A stretch of DNA of 64,000 nucleotides from Pyxicephalus adspersus (GCF_032062135.1 NC_092859.1:114074561-114138560); one strand, 5' to 3'; shown: positions 23,697-37,789, counted from the first letter of the stretch. The notes: generated by a model from the sequence alone, not told the origin. A program made the numbers and translations.

Positions 23697-24178
23697 GTCC
23701 AGCATCAGTGCTCACCAGACATCAGTCCCCCAATCCAAAATCACACTCAACAACGTGCCCCTGCTCAGCCTCGGGAGGCTAGTTGTGCCATCCCAGCACA
23801 TGGTTGCCCCCGGGTCTTCAGTGCTCAAAAGATGGTGTCTAGGGAAGGACTGACAGAGGACTAAGAACTCACAGATAGTGCAGTACAAAGGATTTCAGCA
23901 GAGGCAAGTCCAAAATACTGAGCCAGAGGTAATACACAGGTAATAAGTGCACCAGACAAGGTATCCAAGGGTAAAGACAAAAGCAGAGTCAGGGTCATAG
24001 ATAAAAGGTCAGTCCAGACAGCATACAATACACTCAGGAAAATGCATCAACAGTAAATGTGCATCAACAGTGCACAGCCTCAGAGTATTTGCTGGGGATG
24101 CTGAGAAGGTACATCTCAGGCTGCACGGCTAAAGGGAAACAGGAGATGCTGTGAGCTGCTGAGCAGACTGCTGATAAC
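23697..24178 (-). mobile_element. Dispersed repeat family X, minus-strand copy
   Basis: Reverse-oriented relative of 11570-12175. The left edge ATCAGTGCTCACCAGAC and CCCCAATCC is the complement of the other copy's right end, and GTGCACAGCCTCAG with TGCTGGGGATGCTGA (about 24070-24105) is the complement of its left part. The central part (23880-24040) contains CAGAGTCAGGGTCATA, a type of sequence I associate with dispersed vertebrate repeats. No coding frame is recognised. Confidence 0.55.
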
Positions 24179-25639
24179 TAATTCTGTTCCCTTTGCCAGA
24201 GAGAACAAACAGGGAGTGATACTGTAATGGCACACAGTGCCAGATTGGCCATGTAAGCGTCTCCTAACAGTACAATTCTTTGTTGTGTTGAGAAAGCAAC
24301 CACAGTATGATCTAAAAGCCTACCTCCTGACAACATTCTGCAAAGAAAGATCAGCTGCTTTCTATGTTGAATCTGAAGTTTCTTTATAGAGGTCTGCAAT
24401 GCTTCCTGTTGATCCAGGGCCTGAGCTCAGCAATTATTAAAATTCACACTTCCTACTTATTGGAGTTTAGGCTGTGGCTACCCTATGTGTGTGTCAACCC
24501 TATTCACACAAATAGCAAATGCTTTTCTTTACAGCATACGGGCAGGGGACAGTATACTCTACTCTCTACTCTACTCACTACTACTTTGTGAAGAAAAGGG
24601 CCCTTTTTTTAACATTGCAGACCTTTTGTTTTGATGTACCTGGAATTCATTAGGGTGATTTAAAATGACTTTTCTATTAAAACATCTCTTCCTGATATAC
24701 AACGCTTCATGCTAGCTAACAACCATACACACCCACCTCAACCTGGATATGGAACAAATAATTGTTTGACTTCTTTTTATTAAGTGTTTGGCAGAAGGCA
24801 GATATGTTACATTCTACATTTGTTGGATAGCCTATCTGTCTAGATGGTCCATACTTTTATTGAGAGGCTAGAATGCTTATGATGTTTTTATAACATCAGG
24901 CCAGTGTAAGAATGAATTTTTTAGGTCGAGGAAGGAGCTTGTGGAAAAGCCAATCTATTATTAAAGATTAATACAAAGCATACCTATTAGTTTCCTAAAA
25001 CAATATAAGCAGAGGACAATGGGAATTCACAATTTTATGAATGATTTAAGTGAGTGGATCATTACATCACTTGAATGGGAGCTAGTCTTCGCAGCAAAAA
25101 ATAAGAAAATTGAATGTTTTCACAGAGCTGTTAGGGAAAAAACACTTATCTCTATAAATCCTCAGAAAACAAACAGCACAAACAAATCAAAATAAATGTT
25201 ACTAAATGAAAAGCTAAGCAAAGCAATAGAATGAAGATGTGGGCAGTTAGATTATTTAAGTCAGTGGGGAAAGAGTCATCATTGGAAGCTAGAAAATCTG
25301 CAAAAAAGCAATCTGGTTAGCTAAGATAGAAAATGAAAAACTGATTGTGAAAGAACTTAACAAATACAGAACTGTGTTGAAGTATAAAACACTCATTTAT
25401 TTGATTAAATAAAGATTACAGGTATTATTGATTGGGGAGAATAAGGTAGAAGCACAGAGAAAAAGATCCTAACAACTCTTTCCATATATATTTGATTCTG
25501 GTATTGCTAATGTGATGCCTGCCCCAGACAGACCATTGGGAACAGTCTGTAAATAGTGGACAGCAGTTACCGGTGTCTTCAGATACGCCTATTTCATATA
25601 AATGAGTTGTTAAAGAACAGAAATGATAAGTGCTGCAGG

Positions 25640-26000
25640 GAAATAATTATTATGCATTATGCTCTTAAAGTAAAAGCTTTTCTTTAATAACTGCTATGGC
25701 TTTCTAAAAATGGCATAACTTTGCCACAACAACCCACTCTGCACTCATAAAAGATGTGCTGGCAACCTTTAGGTTAGGTTGTTGAATGCAGTTTAAAGCA
25801 TAATTACAGTCTGGTCTTCGACATATTGAAAACATTTCTCCCAAAACACTTTTTCCTATATATAGTTATCCCACCTGCCTATGACCGAAAATATTTCCAT
25901 CATTTTAATAACACAATTGCTCCTTTTTCACAGCACAATTAGTCTCATTTTGCATGGTTAATCCATAACCTGTTCTGATGTAGAGCTGTACATGTTAAAA
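25640..26000. promoter_or_regulatory. Possible conserved non-coding element
   Basis: Repeat-free block with repeated homeodomain cores, for example AAATAATTATTATGCATTATGC near 25641 (given as AAATAATTATTATG then CATTATGC) and AGCATAATTACAG near 25797, plus TTTGCATGGTTAATCC near 25950. No coding frame. Confidence 0.25.
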
Positions 26001-27239
26001 AAAAAAAGAATTCTGCACATTCTTTCATCTGCTATCTAACTGCTGTCTGCTAAATCTTTGCTCTTCATATATCAAAAAAACATTCTCCTTTAAGAGGTTA
26101 TCTGATCCAATGTATTTCCAGCTAAATTGCAAAAGTCAGTTTATTCATTTCAGGTACTTTTCCTAGAAGTATTCATGGTGTGGCAGATCTATTGACACAT
26201 AGGGGAAACTTTGACATTAGTTCTGTTTAAGGTGGTCAGGTACTAAATTTTTTACTGACCACTCCTACCTTGGAGTATTTCATTAATCATCTTGTTTTTT
26301 GCCTTAATGCTAACTGTACTTTGGACAAAGAAACAGGTTTGCTTCAAAGCCCAATCCCATATTTCCCCTCTATCTCTGCATTTTCTACCCTCATCAACAG
26401 CACCTTCTTGACCCCTTTTAAAAAAATTGTTTACAAACCTTTTTATTTGTATACAAATCTAGTAATTGGAGCTACAGTTTGCATTTAGAACCCCTATACT
26501 CCTTCTTGGCCTTAAAATACATATTGCCAGTCTTCCCTGTTCCCAGTGCTGGGGACTAAAGAGAATTTGTAGTACATCCAGGTACGGGAAAGCATATGAC
26601 TTGTACCATTCGGCAAAACTGGCCTTGTCAGCATGGGGGTCTGTAGCTCTGTGAAATTTAGGTATATTATACCTATAGCATTTCCACAGTCTCTGACAGT
26701 CCTTTGTAGCAATACAAACACTGAACAATATTTACAGCCATATAGTAAGGCATATGGACATATGGATAAACAGTTTGTATCTATGGAGGAGTACAGAGCA
26801 GGAATTAGTACATTTCCTTGCTAACCAGAAATGCCTGGTTACAGTAACTTGCCACCATACAGATCAATTTAACTCCAATGATCTAGCAATGTAAGAGTGA
26901 CATTCTTCCCACTGACCACCAAGCCTATATACCATAAGCTGTGGATAAATTAATTATAGTAGGGATTCCCTGAAGACCTGAAAGGTATTTCCCTCATGTT
27001 TAAAAGGTCAAAAAAGGCTGCTCCAGACTGCTGCACACTGTGACAATGAATACATGCTCTAGAATTCTTCATTGGGTATGTAGTGCAATATAGACTAATA
27101 TGAATACATCTATGAATTAGGATCTTCATCCTGCATAGTGAATGAGCACACTGTTGTTATTGCTCTTTAACAAGCCAGTAAATGTTTTCCTCTACAGATC
27201 AGGAATAAGTCAGGGTGGTACATTAGTATAAAAAAAAAT

Positions 27240-27480
27240 ATCCACTGTGACTTTGCATCTTTTTAGATTGTAAATGACTCTCAGTTTGTTTTCCCCCTGA
27301 AAAAAAAGCATGGCAGATGGCATCTCTCGTTTTAGATGACTTTAATGTCTGATGAATCTGTTTAATCTTCCTAATTTCACAGAGCAGCAAAATAAGTTGG
27401 AGGAGACAGAAAGTAAATAACTAATATAATGATCATTTCCACACAGTGAATGGTGAAAAGTTATTGTTGTTTTTGAAGTA
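27240..27480. promoter_or_regulatory. Possible conserved non-coding element
   Basis: Unique, high-complexity sequence with GATTGTAAATGACTC near 27267, TTAGATGACTTTAATG near 27333 and CAGCAAAATAAG near 27385. No coding frame. The call rests on texture only. Confidence 0.22.
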
Positions 27481-28046
27481 CTATTGAATCCTACATGTTA
27501 ATTCTCCAAGACAAGACCATTAGCAAATATCATTTACTAAACCAAGTATGCATGAAATAAAATGTTACTGTCTCTTCACTGAGCAATTCTATTTAATTTC
27601 TTAATCACTTAACATTTGTAATATACTTGCATTTTTTTTTCAGAATAATTCTGTTTTATTTAAAAGTTCCTGCATGTAAATATGAAAAAGATCTCTGACC
27701 AAAAATAAATAATGAGGTTATCTGCAAAGTTATATAATTAAGTTGTGTCAAAAGCAATTATGTTATGAAGGAACCCAAAGCAACCCAAAATGTTTTATTT
27801 AACCTTCTATCTGCTGAATATGATTCCTGATTGGTTGCTATGGGTACTGTATTTTGCTCATGTTGTTACCTTTCCTACTGTTCTTCTGAACCAACCCACG
27901 TATCTGTACATTTATATTTGGATTCAAAACCCCACTGATTGCCTCCCAGGTGAATGCTTCCACACAGTGCTCCTACTGTGGATGTTACAGGTGAATGTGA
28001 AAAATTCACCTGTAAAATGTGAACATTTTGGGGGTTTGAGGAGTAT

Positions 28047-28070
28047 ACATATATATATATATATATATAT

Positions 28071-28110
<40 letters not shown>

Positions 28111-28144
28111 TGCAGGATATGTATAAATATATATTTATTTATAT

Positions 28145-28175
<31 letters not shown>

Positions 28176-28176
28176 T
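28047..28176. repeat. Compound microsatellite (AT)n-(AC)n-(AT)n
   Basis: An (AT) tract (28048-28070), an (AC) tract (about 28072-28104) and, after a short spacer, a second (AT) tract (28150-28175). A 130-codon open frame reads through it as Ile-Tyr and Thr-His runs. This is an artefact of the repeat. Confidence 0.95.
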
Positions 28177-28459
28177 AGGTGAAATTCTTTATAATAGCAC
28201 TGTGCAGCAGTTGCAGTGTATTTCTCAGGTTATAGGAGTAAAACATTTTTATTAAACCTTTAAAGAGAATGCCCTAACCACAGTGCTATTGATCTGTTCA
28301 AACTTCTAGTAATTTAATAAATACAATAGTACAAAAGAAATAGGCGCGATAAAGCTATAGAAGCAAAACATGTTCCTCATAGTTAGAGCAGTAAACACCT
28401 CAGAGACAGAGAGTACAGTAAGCAAAATGGGAAAGGAATCATATTTTATCTGTAAGGTC

Positions 28460-28700
28460 TATTTAACACGTTAATGTTGGAAAAATGAATGTTTTCCTCT
28501 GTATGTGTGAAAAGCTGTGCAGGCACGGGTCACAGTTTGCCAATAGATTAACAATGTTTTAACTCATGCCTCCCGGCCATGAATCAATCATCCAAGTTCT
28601 TGGTTCATCCATGTGTATCGTTTTATTGTTTGTGATGTCTGGAGAAAGGTTTAAAGAGTCAGTATAAATAGTAGGACTGCCTGGTGACATGTTTAGACTA
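28460..28700. promoter_or_regulatory. Possible conserved non-coding element
   Basis: Repeat-free block with AATAGATTAACAATG near 28541, GAATCAATCATCC near 28581 and TTTATTGTTTGTGATG near 28622, that is several SOX/FOX/homeodomain-like cores within 100 bp. No coding frame. Confidence 0.25.
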
Positions 28701-29215
28701 GACTGTCTCTTACTCAAAAGTATCGTTTATTAAATAAATACCATATTTCAATGTCTTTGTTAAGGATATCAGTAACTTAATGTAAAGATGATTAGTCTAA
28801 GCTACTTGCTTGAGCTGTTTGGTCCATGTTTTCTTCTGCTCCAAGATCTTTTGGGGGTTTCCAAGTCAATGTGTTAAACACAAAAAGTGCATAAAACTCC
28901 TGCTATAATTTTTTTCTTTGTATAGCTCATAGCACTATAGTGTGGTGGTCAGTAGGAGGAGTATGTCGTACATTGCTGGCCAGGGGGAAGAAGGCCATCC
29001 ATATAGCCAAAAAGATCATTGGAGGTCACTTGAATGGACCTGAGAGGCACATATTGCCCATTGCTCAAGGAACCCCTAGCATCCTCTGGAGGAACCTTAG
29101 GGTTCCATGGATTTCTGGATGAGAAACACTGATCTAGATAAAGAAAACTACTACTACTCATAATCCTTGAATTCCTTGAAACAGTCAATCCACGCATTCA
29201 TTGAATGGGCCTGAT

Positions 29216-29430
29216 TTATTAAAGCTCTCCAAGGCTGGATAGAATACACTTTCATCATGGAAGTTGGGTGATCCAGCAAACCTGGAAAGGATCTGGTCCA
29301 GGATTCAAAACATTTGCCTGGAAATAGCAAATGACTTTGATGAAATCCATTCAAGGTTTTCTGGATCACCCAGCTTCACTTGTGAGCGTGTATCCTCTCC
29401 AGCCTTGGAGAGCTTTAAAAATCAGGCCCA
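29216..29430. mobile_element. TGGGCCTGATTT fold-back MITE, complete
   Basis: A 215-bp element whose two halves are inverted copies. The left begins TGGGCCTGATTTATTAAAGC and the right, read inward, begins TGGGCCTGATTTTTAAAGC. GGGTGATCCAG occurs in both arms. It could fold almost completely into a hairpin. No coding capacity. No unambiguous target duplication is visible. Confidence 0.8.
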
Positions 29431-31321
29431 ATGTATGTGGTAATTGTGGTATAGGTGAAGCTTTACTTTTTCAGAGTTGCTGGTCATATGACGACTGGTG
29501 GAACAATTAGTACATGTAAAGGAAACTTTCCTCTAAATCTGGCAAAACTAAATGTCATGGACAGAAAAGCCCTAGATTTTCTTGCACTGCAGGCGCACAG
29601 TTTAACAAGAAAAATTTAAAACAAAAGGTACACTGTTTAAGTTTTTTAGGATTCAGTTTAGAGTTTTAGAGTTTTTAGTTCGATAACTGAGCAGATCTTT
29701 ACAGTTTGAGTTCAGGTACACTTTAATTACAATCCATTGCAAATAACAGAAAACTTTAGCAAAACAACATCTATAGCTTGGTACATGTCTGAGCACAAAC
29801 AGATGAAAACCAGAAAATAAATATGTGCTTTTCTTCTTCTGTATTTTATTCATTAATAAATGACATTTGGGAAAAATAAATTCAAGTGCTTTTGCTGCAA
29901 AATTAGTGCTCAGTGGAAGGAGTTTGGGTTTAACATGGAATAGAATAAAATACTGTCTTCCAGGGATTGAAACTGATTTAGCTTAAGTCTGTAAAACAAC
30001 AGAGTTTCTAGAGCTTCACTGTAAGTCTAGACGTATTTAATATTAACCTTATCTGGTGTACCTGGATTTTCTGCCCCACATGTCTGCCAAGGCATGTACA
30101 TGCTTCATATGTACACAATGCTACCTGTATCACCTACTTTTCAAGAAAGAAAATCTGAAATAGGATTGTAAGAAAATATAGATACACTTGAGTATTGGGA
30201 TATTAGGGATATACTGTATCAATTTAAAAAATGTATTGAACTATTTTTGGTTGTTCTGATCTTTAGCCTTTAGACCTTTAGTTCATACTGTGGCCAGTAC
30301 TAAATTCTTTATTGTTCAGAAACATTTAATTTGCCCTGTGATTTCACTACTGCCATTGTCAATGTACATGTTGAGTTCCTAGGGGAGTCGTTGACATCTC
30401 TGCTGTTAAGGAAAGTTCCCAGGTATATCAATATGTGCATTGGTATCAGGCAGCAGAGACATCATGGGCCCAGGAAATCCATTGTTTGCAAGCCATCGTT
30501 TTTACTATTATTGGAAACAATTTGGATTATGGCTGAATGACAGCAGGGGACTGGCAAGGAAGGTAGACTGAATCTAATGGGATTCACTGATGTTGACAAC
30601 CTAACATTGTGGACTGTGGATCACCTTCCCATGACTACCAGATAGTACTGCGGATCAGTGCAAAGAGACAGTGAATAAGACACAATTAGTTATTGAGGTG
30701 ATCTTGTAAAGTGTGGAGTCTGTGGCCCGTGAAATACTGCCCGGACTGCTAGAAAGGTATACACCAACACATGGGAAATCATTGGACCTGGAGTTATGAT
30801 TTATACAAAGTGACTCTTAACTTTGGCAAGAATAAGAGATCATGTAACATGCAAGTTTAAAGTGTGTAATTCACCAAAAGTGTGTGCTTTTTAAAAGGGT
30901 AGCCAGCCTAAAACTCATGCCTAACCACATTCAAGGTAAAGTTACCAGTTATTGCTCTCACATTTGTTTTATTTTATGTTGCAGCATAACCACATCTATC
31001 CAAAAAGCAATTCTGAAGAAATCAAAGTCTAGCATACTGTGAACTTTTAAAGCAGGATCTAAAAATACATGCACTTTTTTTACTATTAAAGGCAAATGTT
31101 AATTCTTGACCTTTTCGAAATGATTTGTATAAAAAGTAGTGCTATCATGCTTGTGTTACTGGAACACTAAATGCAAATCTCCACTGTTCTGTTCTTCTGA
31201 TTGCATAGAAAGTAAATTTGTATTTTGATATTAATGCAAATGGTGGACCGTAGTGTGTTTTATATGAAATTCAATATATAAAAACTGCAATATATCACTT
31301 TGCTTACAGTATATCAATATA

Positions 31322-31460
31322 TCATAACCTCTAGATTGTAAGCTCTTCTGGACGGGGTCCTCTCCTCCTCCTGTGTCACTGTCTGTAACTGTCTGTCATT
31401 CGCAACCCCTATTTAATGGACTTTTTTATGAAAACCCTGTTTGTTAATAAAAAATAACTT
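31322..31460 (+). mobile_element. L2-type LINE 3' UTR fragment
   Basis: CTAGATTGTAAGCTCTTCTGG is followed by GGGTCCTCTCCTCCTCCTGTG, a CTGTCTGTCATTC segment and CCCTATTTAATG. This is the same order as the L2-type 3' UTR complementary to 3510-3610. It ends in CCCTGTTTGTTAATAA. Heavily 5'-truncated. Confidence 0.7.
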
Positions 31461-34400
31461 TGTATATGTGAATATCTGCACACAATTAGAATGGTATATT
31501 AGTATCTGTCCATTGATCAGAAATATTTGTTGTCAGTCTTGTCCGGCACTGCATGCAGAGCTGGAAGGAATCAAGAAGGGGGCTCTTCAGTGGGTACCCT
31601 GTAACATATGTCGCATTAAACACAGCTAATCTTTAATGGCCAGCACATCCTCAGGCTTCTGCTCAGTTTTTTTTTTCCAGATGCCTGCGTACAGTGTGAC
31701 TTCATATCCTTTTAACCATACTGCGTTTAGAAAGTTCAATAACCCTGCAATGGTGGCCACTAAACAAAGCTGAACTTCTATCCATTTTATATACAGTACC
31801 TATAACTTCATTTGTCTAATGATATTAATGATGTTGTTACATTTTAGAACTGCTATTTTTGTGTATTTTAACACAGATTATCTAACCTTTCCTTTGTTTT
31901 ATTCACCCATGTCACAAATCTGAATAATACAAACCTAAGAAAAAGAATGTACTGTATAAATGGAGATAACTTATAATATGCCAAATGATCAGTATATTCC
32001 AAGATACAGCCATCTAAAGCCATATAGAATTCCCAGTGTAAAAGTAGTCAGTCCACTTCTACCTGTTCATATTTTGCTGTAAGAGGTATAGAACCAATTA
32101 GGTGGCTCAGAAGGTTGGAAGAGACTAATTTAACTTTTAAAATAAAAATTTGTATAGAACTACAGCTTTTTATATCTCTGCTAGATACTTCTAGGCCTAC
32201 ATCATTTTCACATAAACTTTTCATGACAGGTAACCTATAATTATTTTTAACATATTCACATTTTTGAGTTGCTCAGGTTGTCACAGGTTTACTTTAAATA
32301 TATACTTAATGTATTCTAAGGTATTGTAAAAAGATGCATCTAGACTTTTACATTACTTATTTCTGGGATTTTATGCATAGATATATCTGTGATAATATTT
32401 TTAATGTCAGATGATTCTGGCAATCTTTGTTATGTGAAATTGCCTTACTTTGTCCTGTTGGGGTACTACATTATTTTATTACAAGAATAACAATGTGTAG
32501 GTACTTACTTTTTATTATGTTGGATTATTTTCTTCCATTCACACTTGCCATCTCTTCCATGTTATTTTTCACACTGTTGCTGACACTCCTGTAACTGCAA
32601 TAGTAATAAAAAAAAAAATAAATACTAGCGCCTTGTTCTCAGCTGACAATACAAATCAGAAAACTGACAGCTGTGACTTTTCTAACATATTTTACTCTAG
32701 CTGTTTGCAAAACTGCATAGTATGATGCCAATTTAGAGAATACAGAAGGATTCAAACAATTAAAAAAAATTCTTACCAAATAAACATTCTTAAGAGATAA
32801 GCAATTGCAACAGTTCAAGTAATCATAAATCCTCCTAGGGAACGTCACTTATTGGTTCCCTTTTGGTTTGGTAAGTATTCACTATTGATAGCGTTCTGTT
32901 CAATAGGTGTATAGAAAAAAACATGTTGACCTTGCCAGAAATCCAATGAGCTCTTTACTTGCTGTAATGAGCTGACAAAAAAGCACTTTTTGTTGCATTG
33001 CAATAGCAAGGAGACCTATCTGTTTTCCCAATGTCTGTCTATGCAGAGGAGTGGATGGAGGTGCTCTTTATCCCTAACACACCTCCTGTCCTAGTGACAA
33101 CACAGCTGCTCTTTTATACATACACATGTACAAAAAGGGAGCCATGTGACTCTGAAATGAGATTAATGATAGAATCACAAGTTAAAAAAGTCTAAAAAAG
33201 ATCACTAACACAGCCACCATATTTTTCATGAGTTGCTCAGTTATCCTTCTCAGGAGCCTAGGCGAAGAACTCATCGGCATTGAAGCAACTACATTTCTGC
33301 AGGTTCTGTCTTTTGGTGGTAAATTCAGGTTCAGTCAGTCATTGCATTCTAGGGTTTTATTAAACATTGAAACAAAGGCAAAGAAGGTTAGGATGCAGGA
33401 TGTTTTGCCACTAAAAAAGTCATGATCTGGAGGGATAAGTATCATACACCAAGTCACTGTCAAGGCCCCCAAGATCATCTCTATTCAGGTAATTTGACTC
33501 AGTTTTAGACCACCTCCACAAATGACCTGATTCAGCAGCTACAACTAGTACCTAGATTCCCAGTTTCAGATAGTGTAGCTTTGCTCCTGACAGTGGGTGG
33601 GTGGCTAATTCTTAATCAAGCCTCCAAAAACAGTCTCTGGATGGGCGTGGCAACACAGGTTCCTCTGTTTACAAACCCAAAGCTAAAATGCTTCTTTCTC
33701 TGAAGATCTCCAGGTATTTATCTCCTTTCCTCAGTACACCCCACTGAACAAGCTCACCTCACCTGTTTGGGTGAGATGGATGAACATCCCTCACCTGACT
33801 TTGGTCAATTCTTCAACTATGTAGAAACCAACTGAATATCCAGTTAGGAGATTTCCAGAAAGGACAATAAATCAATCTCTATCAGGCTACACCGTTTAAG
33901 CCAGAGAAACTGGCTGAAACACATACAAGGGAACCCCACACAAGGAATTTTAATACATGAACCACTAGATACTTGAAGACATAGATCTGGCCAATAAACC
34001 CTATCATAGTGATTCACTGCTCCACTTGTGGAAAGAAAGGTTTCACACATCTAGCTACATTTATCACTTGCAAAAACCAAATCTCTTCTGAAGGTTACAG
34101 CAGGTTAGACATGTCATCATCTGAATGCCAGTTTTAGAGTGACTGGTCCTTTGAGGCTTTTCAATACTAATTTTACTTGCCCAGTTGTGTGTGTGGTTCT
34201 ATGATCTTCAGCTGAGTGAATCTGAGAGGGAAAGCTGAATTTCTGGCTAGGATATAATTATTGATCAGGGAGTTGTTTATTTTCCATGACATGGATTCAG
34301 ACTCACTAGTTGAACAAAAGGATACACCAACACATTAAGGTTTTAACCCCCTTTCTTACAGTGACCATGGATTCTCTAACTAGAGCATTGACGTGCCCCT

Positions 34401-35759
34401 GCACTTTGCCCATGTGTTGCCCTTTCAATGCAGGCTCATTCTAATATTTTATTTACTATTTTGCACTTTTCTGTTTAGCGTTAGAAGCAGATGAAAATGG
34501 CTGATACTTTTGGTATCTGGCACTACCTCTTTTACCACATTGTTCTAGAACATCACAATTAGCAGGTCAGATGCCTGTGTATTTACATCATGGTTGTCCA
34601 TAGAAATCTCACCCTTGTGTATGCTGTGACTAGGATCAACACAGGGCTGCTCAATACTAGCACTAAGCAGTGAGTGTATACATGGAAGACAACGATAAAC
34701 TGCTGTGTTGGCAAGCTTGATCTTTGGCCCTACATGGCCTGGGCAAATGTTAATTTTAAATTTTAGTTAAGTTAAAAATCAGAAATTCTGGCCAGAATGG
34801 GTTCTTGCTTGCAGATAGAACAGGCGATGCCTTTTCTGCAAAAAAATCAAACTTACCTGCCCATTACAAATTTTTTTAAATTATACTCACTGGTCCTGGT
34901 TTTGTCACAGACTTTACCCTGTCTTTCACTCCCCCCCACTTTAACAAAAACGAAATTTGTAATTACTGTTGTAGCACATTACATCTTGTAAGTACTTCAT
35001 AATGTAAATTTAAGACTCTATTCTTACTGACCATGAAGGGAATTCTGCAGGATGTCATACTTTTGTTGTTATGCACATCACAGTTGGTATTTACAAAACG
35101 AAATATGCGATATCCTAATCAATTAGCATAAAAAAGTCATATAAAAAGTATACAAAATAGAAGATCCTCTAAGAATACAGGATCCACAAGATCCAAACCT
35201 CACATCTTATTTGTATTTGTATCTACCTCCCCTTGTTTTATAAAATGCCATATGAATGTATTGTGTAATGTGTAGTCTTTCACAGGTAACCTAATTCAAA
35301 GCATGCTAGTTGAATAGCTGTCACAACCAATAAACCACACACAAGGAACCTATTTGCAGATAAAGAGTTTTTCCTGCAGTTGTTTTGTGCAAGAAAAAGA
35401 ATAAAGCCAGAAACAGCCAAGCAAACAACATTTTGTGTAGTAGGTTGGCAAGGACAGCAAACATATTTTGGTTATACAAAAGTTTGTCCTAGCCAATAAA
35501 TGTTATTAGTGCTCACTACACAGAAAACAGATCAAAATGATAGCTTATTATTTGAACTATAAGGCAATAAAGACAAGTAGAAGACCATTTAGGCAGGTGT
35601 CTCATTATGCATTTGAACTATGATATTGTAGCGTGTGAATTGACTGCTGTAATCAGCACACGTTCAAGTGTAAGAGAAGGTAGAAAAATGAAGACCTTTT
35701 CCACCTCCAATTCATTGCATTACAGAAGTAGACATGCCCTGGAGTGTGTTGAGTTTGTT

Positions 35760-36090
35760 TGGAAATGATTGGTGTCGTGTTAATAATTTGATTGCTATGT
35801 ATGCCCGGTCAGGCATAAAGAGAAAACATTAGCACAACATTCAGGAAGTAACTGTACATTGATTTAAAGAGGCACCACTACACTTTCAGTCAATTTAGAT
35901 CTCTTCAGCTGCTAAATGATCAATTGGCTTTGGATCATCCTGGGCAGTGTCTATCCGCCCATCACGTCATAACTCTAGTATTACAGTAAATGATAATGTT
36001 CTTTTAAAAAAGCAGAATGACAGGTTAGAATGAAAGATCAATTTTGTGATAATGTTTCTTCCAGACTCAAAGTGGTTGAAAATGCACAGG
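35760..36090. promoter_or_regulatory. Possible conserved non-coding element
   Basis: Repeat-free block containing GTGTTAATAATTTGATTGC near 35777, CTAAATGATCAATTGGC near 35914 and CCCATCACGTCATAAC near 35957. No coding frame. Texture-based call. Confidence 0.25.
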
Positions 36091-37735
36091 CAGTTTTATA
36101 AATATAATGTAAATACTTTTTTAAACTATATTTATTGAACATGGCTGATAAAAATACTAATTTGGTGTACTAGAAATTCAGGAGCTTCAGTTTTTGATTT
36201 CACTTTCACACTGTAATTTAAGGCAATTTGCCATCATTTTCAATATTCTCTAAGGTCACAGTTCCATAGGCTTCAAGGAGGGAAAAAATGATGGAACACT
36301 TACATCAGGTTATGTACACATAGAATTATTAACTGTTAGCTCTAGACATGCTGATGCTGAAACATATTTTTTATTCCCAGCAGGAAGATTCATATTTTCA
36401 AATCGAAAATTGTTTGAACAGAGGTGGGGTTCTGTTTCAGAGGTGGGATGAAATTGCTTTGTGTATTGTGTACAGGCTGTATACATCCTACAGATGTTGC
36501 CTGGTATAGTCCCATATTGATAGCCATGGCTACAGGCGTGAATTAAAATGCATATAAGGGAACTATTTTAGCTGCCAAAGTATTTCTGTCTATTAGGCAT
36601 AGACAGACAGATGCCAACATGTTAACAATTATATATTAGACAAGGTATACAATGCCATTCTTTCTACAGTTCAACCCTCCTGAATGGACCATAAATGAGC
36701 ATCTGGCTGCTCACTCTGCTCCTTCCTTCTAACATCATATTTCTTGTGCGCCCATTTGGATATAAAACAATTAGCTTCCAGTTTTTCCTTCCCTTTCTCT
36801 GCTGAACTGTTTCTGTTCAGGAGTTTCAACAGGCTAATAACATGTCAGATTTAAATACTTAATAATTTATTAATGATTACATAACAACAATAATTTGGGC
36901 TTTTGTATCTGCCTGGAGTTCAGCTTTATTTTCCAATACTGAAAAAAACAAAAAAAAACTATTGCACAAACACATTTTAGTGTTACTGAAGGAGATTGTT
37001 GGAGAAATATAAAACAGCTAGTTTTATGAGATTAATCTTGCTGTGTTATACTTGAAAGGGGAAAAAACTCAAAAGAATCTCATATGAGCAATTGTTGACA
37101 AATTAATCTACTACTCCCATTCAAGTCTATTGAGAATAAGTGCTGAGATTAATCACTAATCGTTGCTGCTACGTGATTAAACTGTGGCATTGTATGATTG
37201 TGGTAGAACGATCACTCTAGTGTGCTGGCGCTAATCTCTTATGTAGAAGCTCTCATGAAAATTAATGTGACACAAAAAATGCGATGGACCGCATAAGATT
37301 TTAGTAACCCGACTGAGCAAATAAAATCACTCATGTCATCCAAACCTCACTTTTTCTTCCAAGCATTACATCCAGAATCAGAGCAGAAACTGGTAAGCCA
37401 TTCATGCTGCACATAACTTACTTTATTTTGTGACTTTCTCTTTAGAATAACCAATATTTCACAAACTTCTGGCAGAGCATACGCTTAAACCACGCAAAAA
37501 TATAGAATATGACCACCATTACAGTGTAGGCATGACAAAGTTGCTAGGTTACAACTTCCTAGTGATAAAATAAAACTGAGAACCTACAACCTATCCTAAA
37601 ATGCAAAAGATAAGAATATCAACCGAAAAGATAATTACAGCTACAAGTAAGAGCTTAGAGTCAATTAACATGAAATAGTTAAATTTAATTTACCTGGAAA
37701 GCTAAAATAAATAGTAAAGAAGAAATTTGTAAATA

Positions 37736-37739
<4 letters not shown>

Positions 37740-37788
<49 letters not shown>

Positions 37789-37789
37789 A
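37740..37789. repeat. (AT)n-(GT)n microsatellite
   Basis: About 37 bp of (AT) running directly into about 12 bp of (GT). Confidence 0.95.

Larger units (their letters stand above)
24180..28040. other. Unassigned non-coding DNA
   Basis: Mostly unique-looking AT-rich DNA between repeat family X and a microsatellite cluster. Overlapping frames on both strands at 26459-26824 (up to 89 codons) resemble nothing I know. Two stretches that look constrained are listed separately. Confidence 0.5.
29435..37735. other. Long unassigned non-coding stretch
   Basis: About 8.3 kb without a recognisable exon, RNA gene or complete transposon, apart from an L2-type tail at 31322-31460 and a possible conserved block at 35760-36090. 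A TTAA-type MITE end (GTACACTTTAA) may be present near 29714-29726. Sequence from about 33230 to 34130 is less AT-rich and may be an old repeat that I cannot name. Confidence 0.5.

Noticed and set aside
26459..26824. Overlapping frames on both strands that looked exon-like
   Set aside because: Frames overlap in several phases with no preferred codon pattern, and no splice-bounded conserved domain is visible.
27790..28182. 130-codon plus-strand open frame and opposing minus-strand frames
   Set aside because: It reads through the (AT)/(AC) microsatellite as simple Ile-Tyr and Thr-His runs. Stops are absent only because of the repeat.
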